A DNA stretch of 47,272 bases from Acidihalobacter sp. (lineage in GTDB: Bacteria; Pseudomonadota; Gammaproteobacteria; DSM-5130; Acidihalobacteraceae): assembly GCA_027013225.1 (NCBI GenBank), contig JALUXU010000048.1, positions 1 to 47,272 on the forward strand, given 5' to 3'. Each line of letters starts with the position of its first letter. Position 1 is the first letter of the stretch. A program made the position numbers and the translations under genes. The notes beneath the pieces were generated by a model. It searched no databases and was not told the DNA's origin. It saw only the letters and a program-made list of their open reading frames with translations. Below are positions 40,302-47,272 of the stretch, one piece after another.

Positions 40302-40378
40302 TGCGGGGTGGAGCAGTCTGGCAGCTCGTCGGGCTCATAACCCGAAGGTCGCAGGTTCAAATCCTGCCCCCGCTACCA
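40302..40378 (+). tRNA. metY: Initiator tRNA-fMet (anticodon CAT)
   Basis: The 77-base gene has acceptor arm TGCGGGG/CCCCGCT in which bases 1 and 72 are T and T and cannot pair, anticodon stem TCGGG/CCCGA with the three G-C pairs typical of initiators, loop CTCATAA with anticodon CAT, and T arm GCAGG-TTCAAAT-CCTGC. The ACCA end is encoded. The place before rimP-nusA-infB is that of metY in E. coli. Confidence 0.97.
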
Positions 40379-40392
40379 ATCGGTTTTTTAAC

Positions 40393-40419
40393 AAAAAAGC
40401 CCCTTAATGGGGCTTTTTT
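40393..40419 (+). terminator. Intrinsic terminator after initiator tRNA
   Basis: AAAAAAGCCCC, loop TTAAT, then GGGGCTTTTTTG make a strong stem with a T tract immediately after it, 15 bases past the tRNA end. It should end most tRNA transcripts and leave a fraction to read on into rimP-nusA-infB. Confidence 0.92.
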
Positions 40420-40473
40420 GTTGGTTGGGAACAGGTCCCTGATTGCACAAGATGGTACATCGGAGAGTTGTGT

Positions 40474-40959
40474 ATGAAAGAAGTTTCCGCCTCCGTAGTT
40501 GCTTTGGAGGGATTGATTGATCCGGTAGTCCGCAGTCTCGGATTGGAATTATGGGGGCTGGAGTTCTCGCCCGTGGGCGGCAGTGCTTTGCTAAGGGTAT
40601 TCATTGATGCCCCGCATGGCGTTACATTGGACGACTGCCAAAAAGTTAGCGATCAGGTGAGCGCTGTATTGGATGTTGAAGATCCTATTCCACAGGCATA
40701 CCGCCTGGAAGTTTCTTCTCCGGGGCTCAATAGGGTGCTTTTCAAACCAGAGCAATACCGACGTTTTAGTGGGAAAAGGATTAAATTGCGACTACGCTGG
40801 CCCTTGCATGGCAGAAGAAATATGGCGGGCCTTTTGATGGGGTGCAGTGAGACAGAATTACAGATGGAAATGGATGGTGAGCATGTGACCATTCCTCTGG
40901 AGGCGATACATCGAGCCCGTGTGCTGGGTTCGGGCGAAGATTCTGCTCGGCAGGGTTGA
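40474..40959 (+). CDS. rimP: Ribosome maturation factor RimP
   Basis: RimP binds free 30S subunits and helps their assembly. The 161-residue product shows the family blocks LGLELWGLEFSP, LLRVFIDAPHGVTLDDCQKV, the YRLEVSSPGLNRVL segment and a C-terminal SH3-like barrel. The ATG at 40474 has GGAGAG 6 bases upstream. It begins the rimP-nusA-infB-rbfA-truB operon and has no clear promoter of its own after the terminator, so read-through from the tRNA promoter is likely. Confidence 0.97.
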   Translation: MKEVSASVVALEGLIDPVVRSLGLELWGLEFSPVGGSALLRVFIDAPHGVTLDDCQKVSDQVSAVLDVEDPIPQAYRLEVSSPGLNRVLFKPEQYRRFSGKRIKLRLRWPLHGRRNMAGLLMGCSETELQMEMDGEHVTIPLEAIHRARVLGSGEDSARQG

Positions 40960-41014
40960 TCTGACTGGATTATTTAAGTATGCCCCGGATTGAAGGGGTG
41001 CAGGAGAACTGGCG

Positions 41015-42508
41015 ATGAATAAAGAAATTCTGCTGGTTGTCGATGTCGTCTCGAACGAGAAGGCAGTAGACAAGGAAATCATTTTTGAGGCTATTGAGGC
41101 GGCATTGGCCACTGCGACGCGTAAAAAGCATGGCGGAGACATCGATGTGCGTATCAGTATAGATAGAAAAACGGGTGATTATCAGGGCTTCAGGCGATGG
41201 TTGGTAGTCGATGATGAAGATCCGGAATTTGAATCGCCAGAGAAACAGCGTTTGCTCAGTTATGCCCGCCAGGAATATCCGGATATCGAGGTAGGGGAGT
41301 ACATCGAAGAGCCAATCGACGCGGCTGATTTTGGACGTATAGCCGCACAGGTCGCGAAGCAGGTAATCGTGCAGAAAGTACGCGAAGCCGAACGGCGTCA
41401 GGTCGTCGAGGCTTATGAAGCCCGAGTTGGTGAGTTGGTCATGGGGGTGGTTAAACGCACTGATCGCCGTGGCGTTTATCTTGACTTGGGTGGTAATGCG
41501 GAAGCATTTATTCGACGCGAAGATATGATACCCCGCGAGAATGTACGGCCAGGAGAAAGGCTTCGCGGCTACCTTAAGGAAGTGCGACACGAACCGCGCG
41601 GGCCACAGTTGTTTATTAGTCGGACTGCTCCGGAATTCTTGATAGAGCTGTTCAAGTTGGAAGTGCCCGAAGTCGGCCAAGGGCTTATCGATATAATGAG
41701 CGCGGCACGTGATCCTGGCTTACGTGCGAAAATTGCAGTTAGATCGAATGATCCGAGGCTGGATCCAGTCGGTGCCTGTGTGGGTATGCGTGGTTCAAGA
41801 GTTCAGTCGGTGTCGAACGAGCTTGCGGGCGAGCGTATAGATATCGTCCTCTGGGACGAAAATCCCGCACAATTCGTCATCAATGCCATGTCGCCTGCCG
41901 AAGTCGTATCCATCGTGGTGGATGAAGATCGACACAGCATGGATATCGCGGTGACGGAGGACAAGCTTTCTCAAGCGATTGGGCGCGGAGGACAGAATGT
42001 TAAGTTGGCCAGCCAGCTGACGGGTTGGGAATTGAACGTAATGTCTGAGCAGCAAGCTGAAGAAAAGACCGAGCAAGAGGTTCGCGAGCTTTCTGAGCAG
42101 TTCATGCAACAGCTTGATGTGGATGAAGAAATCGCCATGATTTTAGTGCAGGAAGGATTCTCTAGCATTGAAGAAATCGCCTATGTGCCCAAGGCAGAGT
42201 TACTGAACATCGAAGAATTCGATGAAGACATAGTCGATGAGCTGCGAAGCCGAGCCAGAGATGCCTTGCTGACACGCGCTATCGCCGAGGAAGAGAATCA
42301 AAATAAACCGGCAGAAGATTTGCTGGCTCTCGATGGCATGGATGAAGAGCTGGCGCAGACATTGGCTCAGAAAGGAATCGTGACAGCGGAAGATCTGGCG
42401 GAACAGGCTGTTGATGACCTCATGGATATCCCAGGGCTTGATCGGGAGCGAGCGGCCGCATTGATTATGGCGGCCAGAGCGCCGTGGTTCGAAAAGGCTG
42501 GCGAATAG
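41015..42508 (+). CDS. nusA: Transcription termination/antitermination factor NusA
   Basis: NusA binds RNA polymerase and modulates pausing, termination and antitermination. The 497-residue product (E. coli 495) has the N-terminal polymerase-binding domain, an S1 domain near 135-200 ([20 protein letters not shown]), the KH domains with [11 protein letters not shown] and [13 protein letters not shown], and two acidic helix-hairpin-helix repeats at the C-terminus ([19 protein letters not shown] and later [16 protein letters not shown]). GCAGGAG lies before the ATG. Confidence 0.98.
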   Translation: MNKEILLVVDVVSNEKAVDKEIIFEAIEAALATATRKKHGGDIDVRISIDRKTGDYQGFRRWLVVDDEDPEFESPEKQRLLSYARQEYPDIEVGEYIEEPIDAADFGRIAAQVAKQVIVQKVREAERRQVVEAYEARVGELVMGVVKRTDRRGVYLDLGGNAEAFIRREDMIPRENVRPGERLRGYLKEVRHEPRGPQLFISRTAPEFLIELFKLEVPEVGQGLIDIMSAARDPGLRAKIAVRSNDPRLDPVGACVGMRGSRVQSVSNELAGERIDIVLWDENPAQFVINAMSPAEVVSIVVDEDRHSMDIAVTEDKLSQAIGRGGQNVKLASQLTGWELNVMSEQQAEEKTEQEVRELSEQFMQQLDVDEEIAMILVQEGFSSIEEIAYVPKAELLNIEEFDEDIVDELRSRARDALLTRAIAEEENQNKPAEDLLALDGMDEELAQTLAQKGIVTAEDLAEQAVDDLMDIPGLDRERAAALIMAARAPWFEKAGE

Positions 42509-42722
42509 GTCGGCATTGAATGAAGTTGCTCGCATCATGGGCCATTGACCATTGAAAAGAGTCCGGCTGAATGCGAGAAAAAGAGATTTAGGCTGGAAAG
42601 CTCGTTTGTGAGGCGCATCTGAGTGGAGGCGACTGAATTTGACGTCTCCGCGTATTGCGTAAATGTAATTTCGACAGCTAGTCAAAAGTGCAAAGATGAA
42701 AATTAACTTGAGGTGACCGAGC
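42509..42722. other. nusA-infB intergenic leader
   Basis: These 214 bases are long for an intra-operon gap. One fold stands out: GGAGGCG pairs with CGTCTCC near 42622-42650, with one G-T pair and an 11-base loop. The stretch just before infB is AT-rich and carries GAGGTGA as ribosome binding site. No reading frame or T-tract terminator is supported. Confidence 0.4.
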
Positions 42723-45503
42723 ATGAGTACGGTGACAGTCAGACAACTTTCGGAAAAGGTCGACACACCCGTCGAACGTCTTCTGGAGCAACTCAAGGAT
42801 GCGGGTGTGCCAGTGAGCGGGCCCGATCAGGAGATCAGTGACGCAGAGCAGATGAAATTGCTCGATTATCTGCGCCAAACGCATGGTCATGGCGAGGCGA
42901 AGCCGCGTCAGCGAGTGACTTTGCGACGCCGTAGCACCTCGGAACTCAAAGTGGGCGGCTCTCAGGGGCGATCAAAGACCGTCAGTGTCGAAGTACGCAA
43001 AAAACGCGTGTATGAGCGACGCGCCGCCCAAGAGCAAAAACAAGAAAAATTGGCTGAAATGGCGAATGCTCAAGGGGCAGTTGCTGAGCAGGCCGAAGCG
43101 ATGCCGGCTGCGGCGGAGAAGGTGCCGCCCTCAATGAAAGCGGAGGCCGTCGAGGCGCGAGAGATCCCGGCTGAATCAATAGAACAAAAAGAGGCGGCTC
43201 CCTCGCCGCAATCCCCATCTCCAGCCGAAACAGTAAACGAGGAGATCGCTTCGGAAAAACGCCCCGAAGAAGTGGCTGTGCCGGAAGAAGTGGAAGATAA
43301 GGTCAAGACATCTGCCAAAGCGTCTGTTAAAAACAAGAAAACCAAAGAAATAAATGAGCTGACGAACAAGTCAGCATTGCTGGCCAAAAAGATGGAAGAA
43401 GAGCGTCGGCGCTTGGAAGAAGCGCGCGACCGTGCTGCGGCCGAGCGTCTGGAAACGGAACGCAAGCGCAAGGAAGCAGAGCTCAAACGCAAAGAAGAAG
43501 CGGACAGGAAGGCCGCCGAGGAAGAACGCCGGAAAAGCCAGGAGATTGCACGTCGCGCGGGACAGGAAGAAAACCGCAAGACTGCTGGAAAGGCAGCCAA
43601 GACGCGCGGGAAAGAGAAGGATCGTGCCGAATTACATGTGGCTAGTGACAAGCGTGGCCGGCGAGGCAAGGCTTCCAAAGCGGGTCGCGGTCGCGTGGCC
43701 AACGAAATGGCAAGCAAACATGGGTTTGAGAAGCCCACGGCGCCGGTTGTACGTGAGGTAAAAGTGCCGGAGACGATCACCGTGGCCGATTTGGCGCAAC
43801 GCATGGCGGTAAAAGCGTCCGAAGTTATCAAGGCATTGATGGGCATGGGTGTGATGGCCACGATTAATCAAAATATCGATCAGGATACTGCGATTTTGGT
43901 GGTCGAGGAATTCGGGCATGTCGCCGTACCAGTGGCCGCTGAAGAGCTTGATCAAGCTGTTGATCTGGCGGTGGAGACTGAAGAGCGTGAAGAGGTGACG
44001 CGCCCACCAGTAGTCACGATCATGGGGCATGTCGATCACGGTAAAACATCCCTGCTGGATTATATCCGTCGCTCTAAAGTGGCGGCTGATGAAGCAGGGG
44101 GTATTACTCAGCACATCGGCGCTTATCATGTGAAAACACCGCGTGGTGGGTTGACTTTCCTGGACACTCCCGGCCACGCCGCCTTTACCGCGATGCGCGC
44201 ACGAGGCGCGAAAGCCACTGATGTGGTGGTGCTGGTTGTCGCAGCCGACGACGGTGTCATGCCGCAAACGATCGAGGCGATTGAACACGCGAAGGCAGGC
44301 GATGTGCCCCTGGTCGTGGCCGTCAATAAAGTTGACAAGCCTGAAGCCGACCCCGAGCGCGTAAAGAACGAGCTTGCACAACGTGAGGTGATTCCAGAGG
44401 AATGGGGTGGCGATATCCAATTCATCCCTGTGTCCGCCAAGACTGGAACGGGTATCGACGATCTGCTGGAAGCCATTTTGCTGCAGGCCGAAGTGCTCGA
44501 ATTGAAAGCGCCGGACGAAGGGCCTGCGTCCGGCGTGGTGCTCGAATCCAGCCTGGACAAGGGGCGAGGTCCGGTAGCCACCGTTCTGGTTCAGAAAGGC
44601 AAGCTGAAACGCGGTGATATCCTGCTGACAGGACAAGAATACGGTCGTGTGCGGGCGATGTTCGACGAGAATGGCCGTGAGGTCCAGGAAGCCGGGCCGT
44701 CGATACCCGTTGTCGTGCTGGGGCTATCCGGAACGCCGAATGCCGGAGACGAAGTGCAGGTTGCAGCGACCGAGCGCAAAGCGCGTGAGGTGGCCGAATT
44801 CAGGCGTGGCAAGTTCCGCGAAAGCAAACTTGCGACACAGCAGGCTGCCAAACTCGAGAACTTGTTCTCGCAAATGCAAGAAGGCGAGACCAAATCGGTC
44901 AATATTCTTGTCAAGACCGATGTACAGGGAACAGCGGAGGCGTTACGCGACGCTCTGCAAAAACTGTCCACAGATGAAGTAACGGTAAAAATCATCTCTT
45001 CAGGGGTTGGCGGCATCACAGAGTCGGATGTCAATCTGGCTTTGGCCTCGAATGCGATCATCATCGGTTTCAATGTTCGCGCAGATGCTTCGGCGCGGCG
45101 CCTGGCCGCTGAAAAAGAGGTCGACATGCGCTATTACAGCGTGATTTATGAGGCGATCGATGACGTCAAACAGGCGCTATCCGGCCTACTATCGCCAGAA
45201 TTGCGTGAACAGATCATTGGCTTGGCTGAAGTCCGAGACGTATTCCGTTCTTCTCAATTAGGCGCCGTCGCCGGATGTTTGGTGGTCGAAGGCGTGGTTC
45301 GCCGCGGCAACCCAATTAGGGTGTTGCGCAATAATGTGGTGGTATTCGAGGGCGAACTCGAATCTCTTCGCCGCTTCAAGGATGACGTTAACGAAGTGCG
45401 CGTGGGCACGGAATGCGGTATTGCCGTCAAGAACTATAATGATGTTCGACCCGGCGATCAGATCGAGGTGTATGAGCGTATCGAAGTCGCTCGCTCTCTC
45501 TAG
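42723..45503 (+). CDS. infB: Translation initiation factor IF-2
   Basis: IF2 is the GTPase that places fMet-tRNA on the 30S subunit and joins the subunits. The 926-residue product (E. coli 890) has the N-terminal [19 protein letters not shown] domain, a long charged helix of Glu, Lys, Arg and Ala (about 210-290), a second IF2-N domain near 350, the GTPase with G1 GHVDHGKT at 435-442, [17 protein letters not shown] and SAKTGTG, and the C-terminal domain binding fMet. No ribosome binding site for a shorter internal form was obvious. The length excess lies in the charged linker. Confidence 0.98.
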   Translation: MSTVTVRQLSEKVDTPVERLLEQLKDAGVPVSGPDQEISDAEQMKLLDYLRQTHGHGEAKPRQRVTLRRRSTSELKVGGSQGRSKTVSVEVRKKRVYERRAAQEQKQEKLAEMANAQGAVAEQAEAMPAAAEKVPPSMKAEAVEAREIPAESIEQKEAAPSPQSPSPAETVNEEIASEKRPEEVAVPEEVEDKVKTSAKASVKNKKTKEINELTNKSALLAKKMEEERRRLEEARDRAAAERLETERKRKEAELKRKEEADRKAAEEERRKSQEIARRAGQEENRKTAGKAAKTRGKEKDRAELHVASDKRGRRGKASKAGRGRVANEMASKHGFEKPTAPVVREVKVPETITVADLAQRMAVKASEVIKALMGMGVMATINQNIDQDTAILVVEEFGHVAVPVAAEELDQAVDLAVETEEREEVTRPPVVTIMGHVDHGKTSLLDYIRRSKVAADEAGGITQHIGAYHVKTPRGGLTFLDTPGHAAFTAMRARGAKATDVVVLVVAADDGVMPQTIEAIEHAKAGDVPLVVAVNKVDKPEADPERVKNELAQREVIPEEWGGDIQFIPVSAKTGTGIDDLLEAILLQAEVLELKAPDEGPASGVVLESSLDKGRGPVATVLVQKGKLKRGDILLTGQEYGRVRAMFDENGREVQEAGPSIPVVVLGLSGTPNAGDEVQVAATERKAREVAEFRRGKFRESKLATQQAAKLENLFSQMQEGETKSVNILVKTDVQGTAEALRDALQKLSTDEVTVKIISSGVGGITESDVNLALASNAIIIGFNVRADASARRLAAEKEVDMRYYSVIYEAIDDVKQALSGLLSPELREQIIGLAEVRDVFRSSQLGAVAGCLVVEGVVRRGNPIRVLRNNVVVFEGELESLRRFKDDVNEVRVGTECGIAVKNYNDVRPGDQIEVYERIEVARSL

Positions 45504-45616
45504 CCAGAATGTTCCATCCTTATGACGCGATGGATGCGCCGAGATATGCCTGCTCAAGCGATTACTAACACATCTAGTCGAGCCTATCGATTAGGAGTCA
45601 GGGCATCGCTCGAGAG

Positions 45617-45638
45617 CGCCTGTTTCGATACACAGGCG
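45617..45638. repeat. Stem-loop in the infB-rbfA gap
   Basis: CGCCTGT at 45617-45623 pairs with ACAGGCG at 45632-45638 around an 8-base loop. A small hairpin CGCT-CGAG-AGCG precedes it, and CCGAAT at 45727-45732 pairs with ATTCGG at 45738-45743 just before the rbfA ribosome binding site. The gap is 260 bases with no supported frame and no T-tract terminator. Confidence 0.45.
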
Positions 45639-45763
45639 TATCCGGCGTCAGCTCGGTTCCATTCTGGCGCTTTGGGCATTTAAGAATACTATCCTTAACA
45701 AGGACCTCTTGGGATTAAATTAGCGACCGAATGAAATATTCGGGAGAGTGAGGGCAACCATCT

Positions 45764-46138
45764 GTGCCAAAAGAATATTCACGTACCCAACGCGTAGGCG
45801 AACAGATTCATCGCGAACTCGCTGCGCTCATTAGTCAAGAACTCAAAAATCCAGGTATTGGCATGATCACGCTGGGAGATGTCGAAGTCTCGCGTGATCT
45901 GGCGCATGCCCGGATCTATTTCACCGTCCTTGGCGACGAGTCTGCATGCAAGGCGAGCGAATCAGCTCTCCAGAAATCGCGACATTTTTTGCGCCGGGAG
46001 TTGGGTAAACGCATGCGCATTCGCGTCGTGCCAGAATTGCGTTTTGTTTTTGACGATACACAGGTGAGGGGAGAACGACTTGATGCTTTGATTGCCGAGG
46101 CCATTAAAAAAGATCAAAAGCAGTCTGAGGAGGATTGA
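45764..46138 (+). CDS. rbfA: 30S ribosome-binding factor RbfA
   Basis: RbfA binds pre-30S particles near the 16S rRNA 5' end and is needed for growth in the cold. The 124-residue protein has the KH-like fold with RTQRVGEQIHRELAALI, NPGIGMITLGDVEVSRDLAHARIYFTV-type strands and the LRFVFDDT strand. The start is GTG with GAGGG 9 bases upstream. It overlaps the spacer before truB closely, and the two are co-transcribed. Confidence 0.96.
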   Translation: MPKEYSRTQRVGEQIHRELAALISQELKNPGIGMITLGDVEVSRDLAHARIYFTVLGDESACKASESALQKSRHFLRRELGKRMRIRVVPELRFVFDDTQVRGERLDALIAEAIKKDQKQSEED

Positions 46139-46143
46139 GCGCC

Positions 46144-47070
46144 ATGCGTGGATCAAGACGCGCGAAGCGCCGCCGTGATGTTCATGGCGTACTTTTACTC
46201 GACAAACCCGCTGGGCTGACTTCCAATCAGGCATTACAAATCGTCAAGCGCTTATATAATGCCAGTAAGGCCGGTCATACTGGGAGCTTGGATCCATTGG
46301 CCACCGGCCTATTACCATTATGCTTTGGAGAAGCCACAAAGATTTCCTCGTATTTGCTCGAAGCGAACAAGCGCTATCTGACGCGCTGCCGTTTGGGAAT
46401 ACGCACTGAAAGCGGCGATTCAGAAGGAAATACCATCGCGACACGAGAGGTTCCCCAGGACATCGATAAGGCCAGAATCGAGAAGGCGCTTGAACCCTTG
46501 CGTGGAGATATCGAACAGATTCCGCCCATGTATTCAGCGGTCAAGCACGAAGGAAAGCGGCTGTATGAATTGGCCAGACAAGGCGTGACAGTTGAGCGCA
46601 AGCCGCGTTGGGTGCATGTGGGCCGGTTTGAGCTTGTAGAGCAAGCGGGTGATGAACTGCTTTTTCAAATTGAATGTTCGAGTGGCACCTATGTGCGTAC
46701 CTTGATCGACGATTTTGGCGAATCCCTGGGTTGTGGTGCCCATGTCATCGAACTCAGGCGCTTGGGCGTATCCCCATTCGAAGATCCCAGAATGATTACC
46801 ATGGATGAACTGGAGGCGATGGACCAGTCCCTTCTGGATGCGGTCTTGCTGCCAATAGACCAGGCGCTTGGGAATCTGCCGTCGATAGAGCTGGATACAA
46901 ATTCAGCCCGTTTTCTCCGCCAGGGCCAAGCGGTATGGGTTCCGCAGGCGCCTACTTCTGGCAAAGTGCGCTTGTATCATTCCCAATCGTTTATCGGCAT
47001 AGGGGAAATTCTGGAAGACGGCCGCGTGGCACCAAAGCGTCTTATGAACGAGAAAGCATGCGCGTCGTGA
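46144..47070 (+). CDS. truB: tRNA pseudouridine(55) synthase TruB
   Basis: TruB makes pseudouridine 55 in the T arm of tRNAs. The 308-residue product has GVLLLDKPAGLTSN near 15-28, the catalytic Asp50 in GHTGSLDPLATG, and YSAVKHEGKRLYELAR and the C-terminal PUA-like part. The ATG at 46144 lies 10 bases after GAGGAGG; an earlier in-frame TTG at 46135 overlaps rbfA. rpsO and pnp usually follow in this block but rpsO is not the next reading frame here. Confidence 0.97.
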   Translation: MRGSRRAKRRRDVHGVLLLDKPAGLTSNQALQIVKRLYNASKAGHTGSLDPLATGLLPLCFGEATKISSYLLEANKRYLTRCRLGIRTESGDSEGNTIATREVPQDIDKARIEKALEPLRGDIEQIPPMYSAVKHEGKRLYELARQGVTVERKPRWVHVGRFELVEQAGDELLFQIECSSGTYVRTLIDDFGESLGCGAHVIELRRLGVSPFEDPRMITMDELEAMDQSLLDAVLLPIDQALGNLPSIELDTNSARFLRQGQAVWVPQAPTSGKVRLYHSQSFIGIGEILEDGRVAPKRLMNEKACAS

Positions 47071-47132
47071 ACTAGAAACAAAAGAGATATGACCAGGTTC
47101 AGACACATGTGAGACGTAGAAGGGATAAGGAA

Positions 47133-47179
47133 GGGGCCTCATTTTCGGGTGTTGTTGATAAACCGAAAGAGGAGGCCCC
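47133..47179 (+). promoter_or_regulatory. Hairpin that includes the ribosome binding site of the right-edge gene
   Basis: GGGGCCTC at 47133-47140 pairs with GAGGCCCC at 47172-47179, and TTTCGG at 47143-47148 with CCGAAA at 47163-47168, leaving a 14-base loop and a small internal loop. The 3' arm contains GGAGG just before the ATG at 47183, so the fold would hide the ribosome binding site. It might also be an inverted repeat at the end of an insertion element. Confidence 0.6.
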
Positions 47180-47182
47180 GAG

Positions 47183-47272
47183 ATGAAGGTGTTTGGCCTT
47201 CAAGGCGAAATCATGCGTTCTGCCCGCCTGGCAGACAAGGTTTTTGATGATCCCGAAGGTGATTTTTCGTCT
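47183..47272 (+). CDS. Unknown gene, 5' part only, cut by right edge
   Basis: Thirty codons from ATG 47183 are open to the window edge and begin MKVFGLQGEIMRSARLADK. GGAGG lies 6-8 bases upstream within a hairpin. The start is clearly not ribosomal protein S15, which normally follows truB. I do not recognise the family. An insertion sequence or other acquired gene is possible because of its position and the hairpin before it, but this is inference and the frame is too short to test. Confidence 0.4.
   Translation, partial: MKVFGLQGEIMRSARLADKVFDDPEGDFSS

Noticed and set aside
43300-43800. Internal start for a short IF2 form
   Set aside because: Internal ATG codons such as 43393 and 43708 lack a clear ribosome binding site, so no second start is called.
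43070-43861. Long minus-strand frame opposite infB (263 codons)
   Set aside because: It is Ser/Ala/Arg-rich, as expected for the complement of the repetitive Glu/Lys/Ala linker of IF2, and has no start signal or domain.
43632-44636. Minus-strand frame of 334 codons opposite the IF2 GTPase
   Set aside because: It lies wholly within the conserved GTPase core of infB and shows no family likeness.

Overview
The window is an almost unbroken block of chromosomal housekeeping genes from a proteobacterium, most likely a gammaproteobacterium outside the enterics. The reasons are its gene order and its protein types. The order smpB, ratA, rnfH, bamE, fur, recN, grpE, dnaK, dnaJ, dapB, carAB, greA, yhbY, rlmE, ftsH, folP, glmM, tpiA, secG, tRNA-Leu, then rimP, nusA, infB, rbfA, truB is the order I know from Pseudomonas-type gammaproteobacteria. 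Here nadK and hrcA sit between recN and grpE, and a full NADH dehydrogenase operon sits between tRNA-Leu and the initiator tRNA. Separate nuoC and nuoD, a NuoG of the mitochondrial type and a DUF2818 gene after nuoN point to a purple-sulfur/sulfur-oxidiser-like or beta/gamma-border lineage. I cannot name the genus.

Layout. 1-234: a GC-rich, foldable stretch with an open reading frame cut by the window edge, not identified. 235-3240: smpB (minus), then a neurotransmitter:sodium symporter family transporter, ratA and rnfH (plus, overlapping), then bamE (minus). 3327-6668: fur (plus), then nadK-recN (minus). 6964-12228: hrcA, grpE, dnaK, dnaJ, a heat-shock cluster with clear sigma-32-like promoters in front of grpE and dnaK. 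12245-18108: dapB, carA, carB, greA. 18198-21313: yhbY (minus), rlmE and ftsH. 21530-25017: folP, glmM, tpiA, secG. 25063-25147: tRNA-Leu(GAG). 25244-40121: nuoABCDEFGHIJKLMN and a DUF2818 membrane protein gene. 40302-47070: initiator tRNA-Met, terminator, rimP, nusA, infB, rbfA, truB. 47133-47272: a hairpin and the first 30 codons of an unknown gene where rpsO would be expected.

How the genes work together. The ribosome is a recurring theme: SmpB (rescue), RatA, YhbY and RlmE (50S), RimP and RbfA (30S maturation), IF2, NusA and TruB. Protein quality control is the second theme: HrcA, GrpE-DnaK-DnaJ, FtsH, SmpB and BamE. Complex I supplies respiratory NADH oxidation. The remaining genes make folate, cell-wall precursors, carbamoyl phosphate and diaminopimelate.

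No new defence, mobile or biosynthetic system is visible, and I do not claim one. The points that deserve a second look are local: a methionine in place of the near-universal arginine in the transporter's first helix, loss of the N7 cluster in NuoG, sigma-32-like promoters beside hrcA with no CIRCE operator, repeats and palindromes in the yhbY/rlmE and glmM/tpiA gaps, an unpaired U1-U72 in the initiator tRNA, and a hairpin that covers the ribosome binding site of the gene at the right edge.
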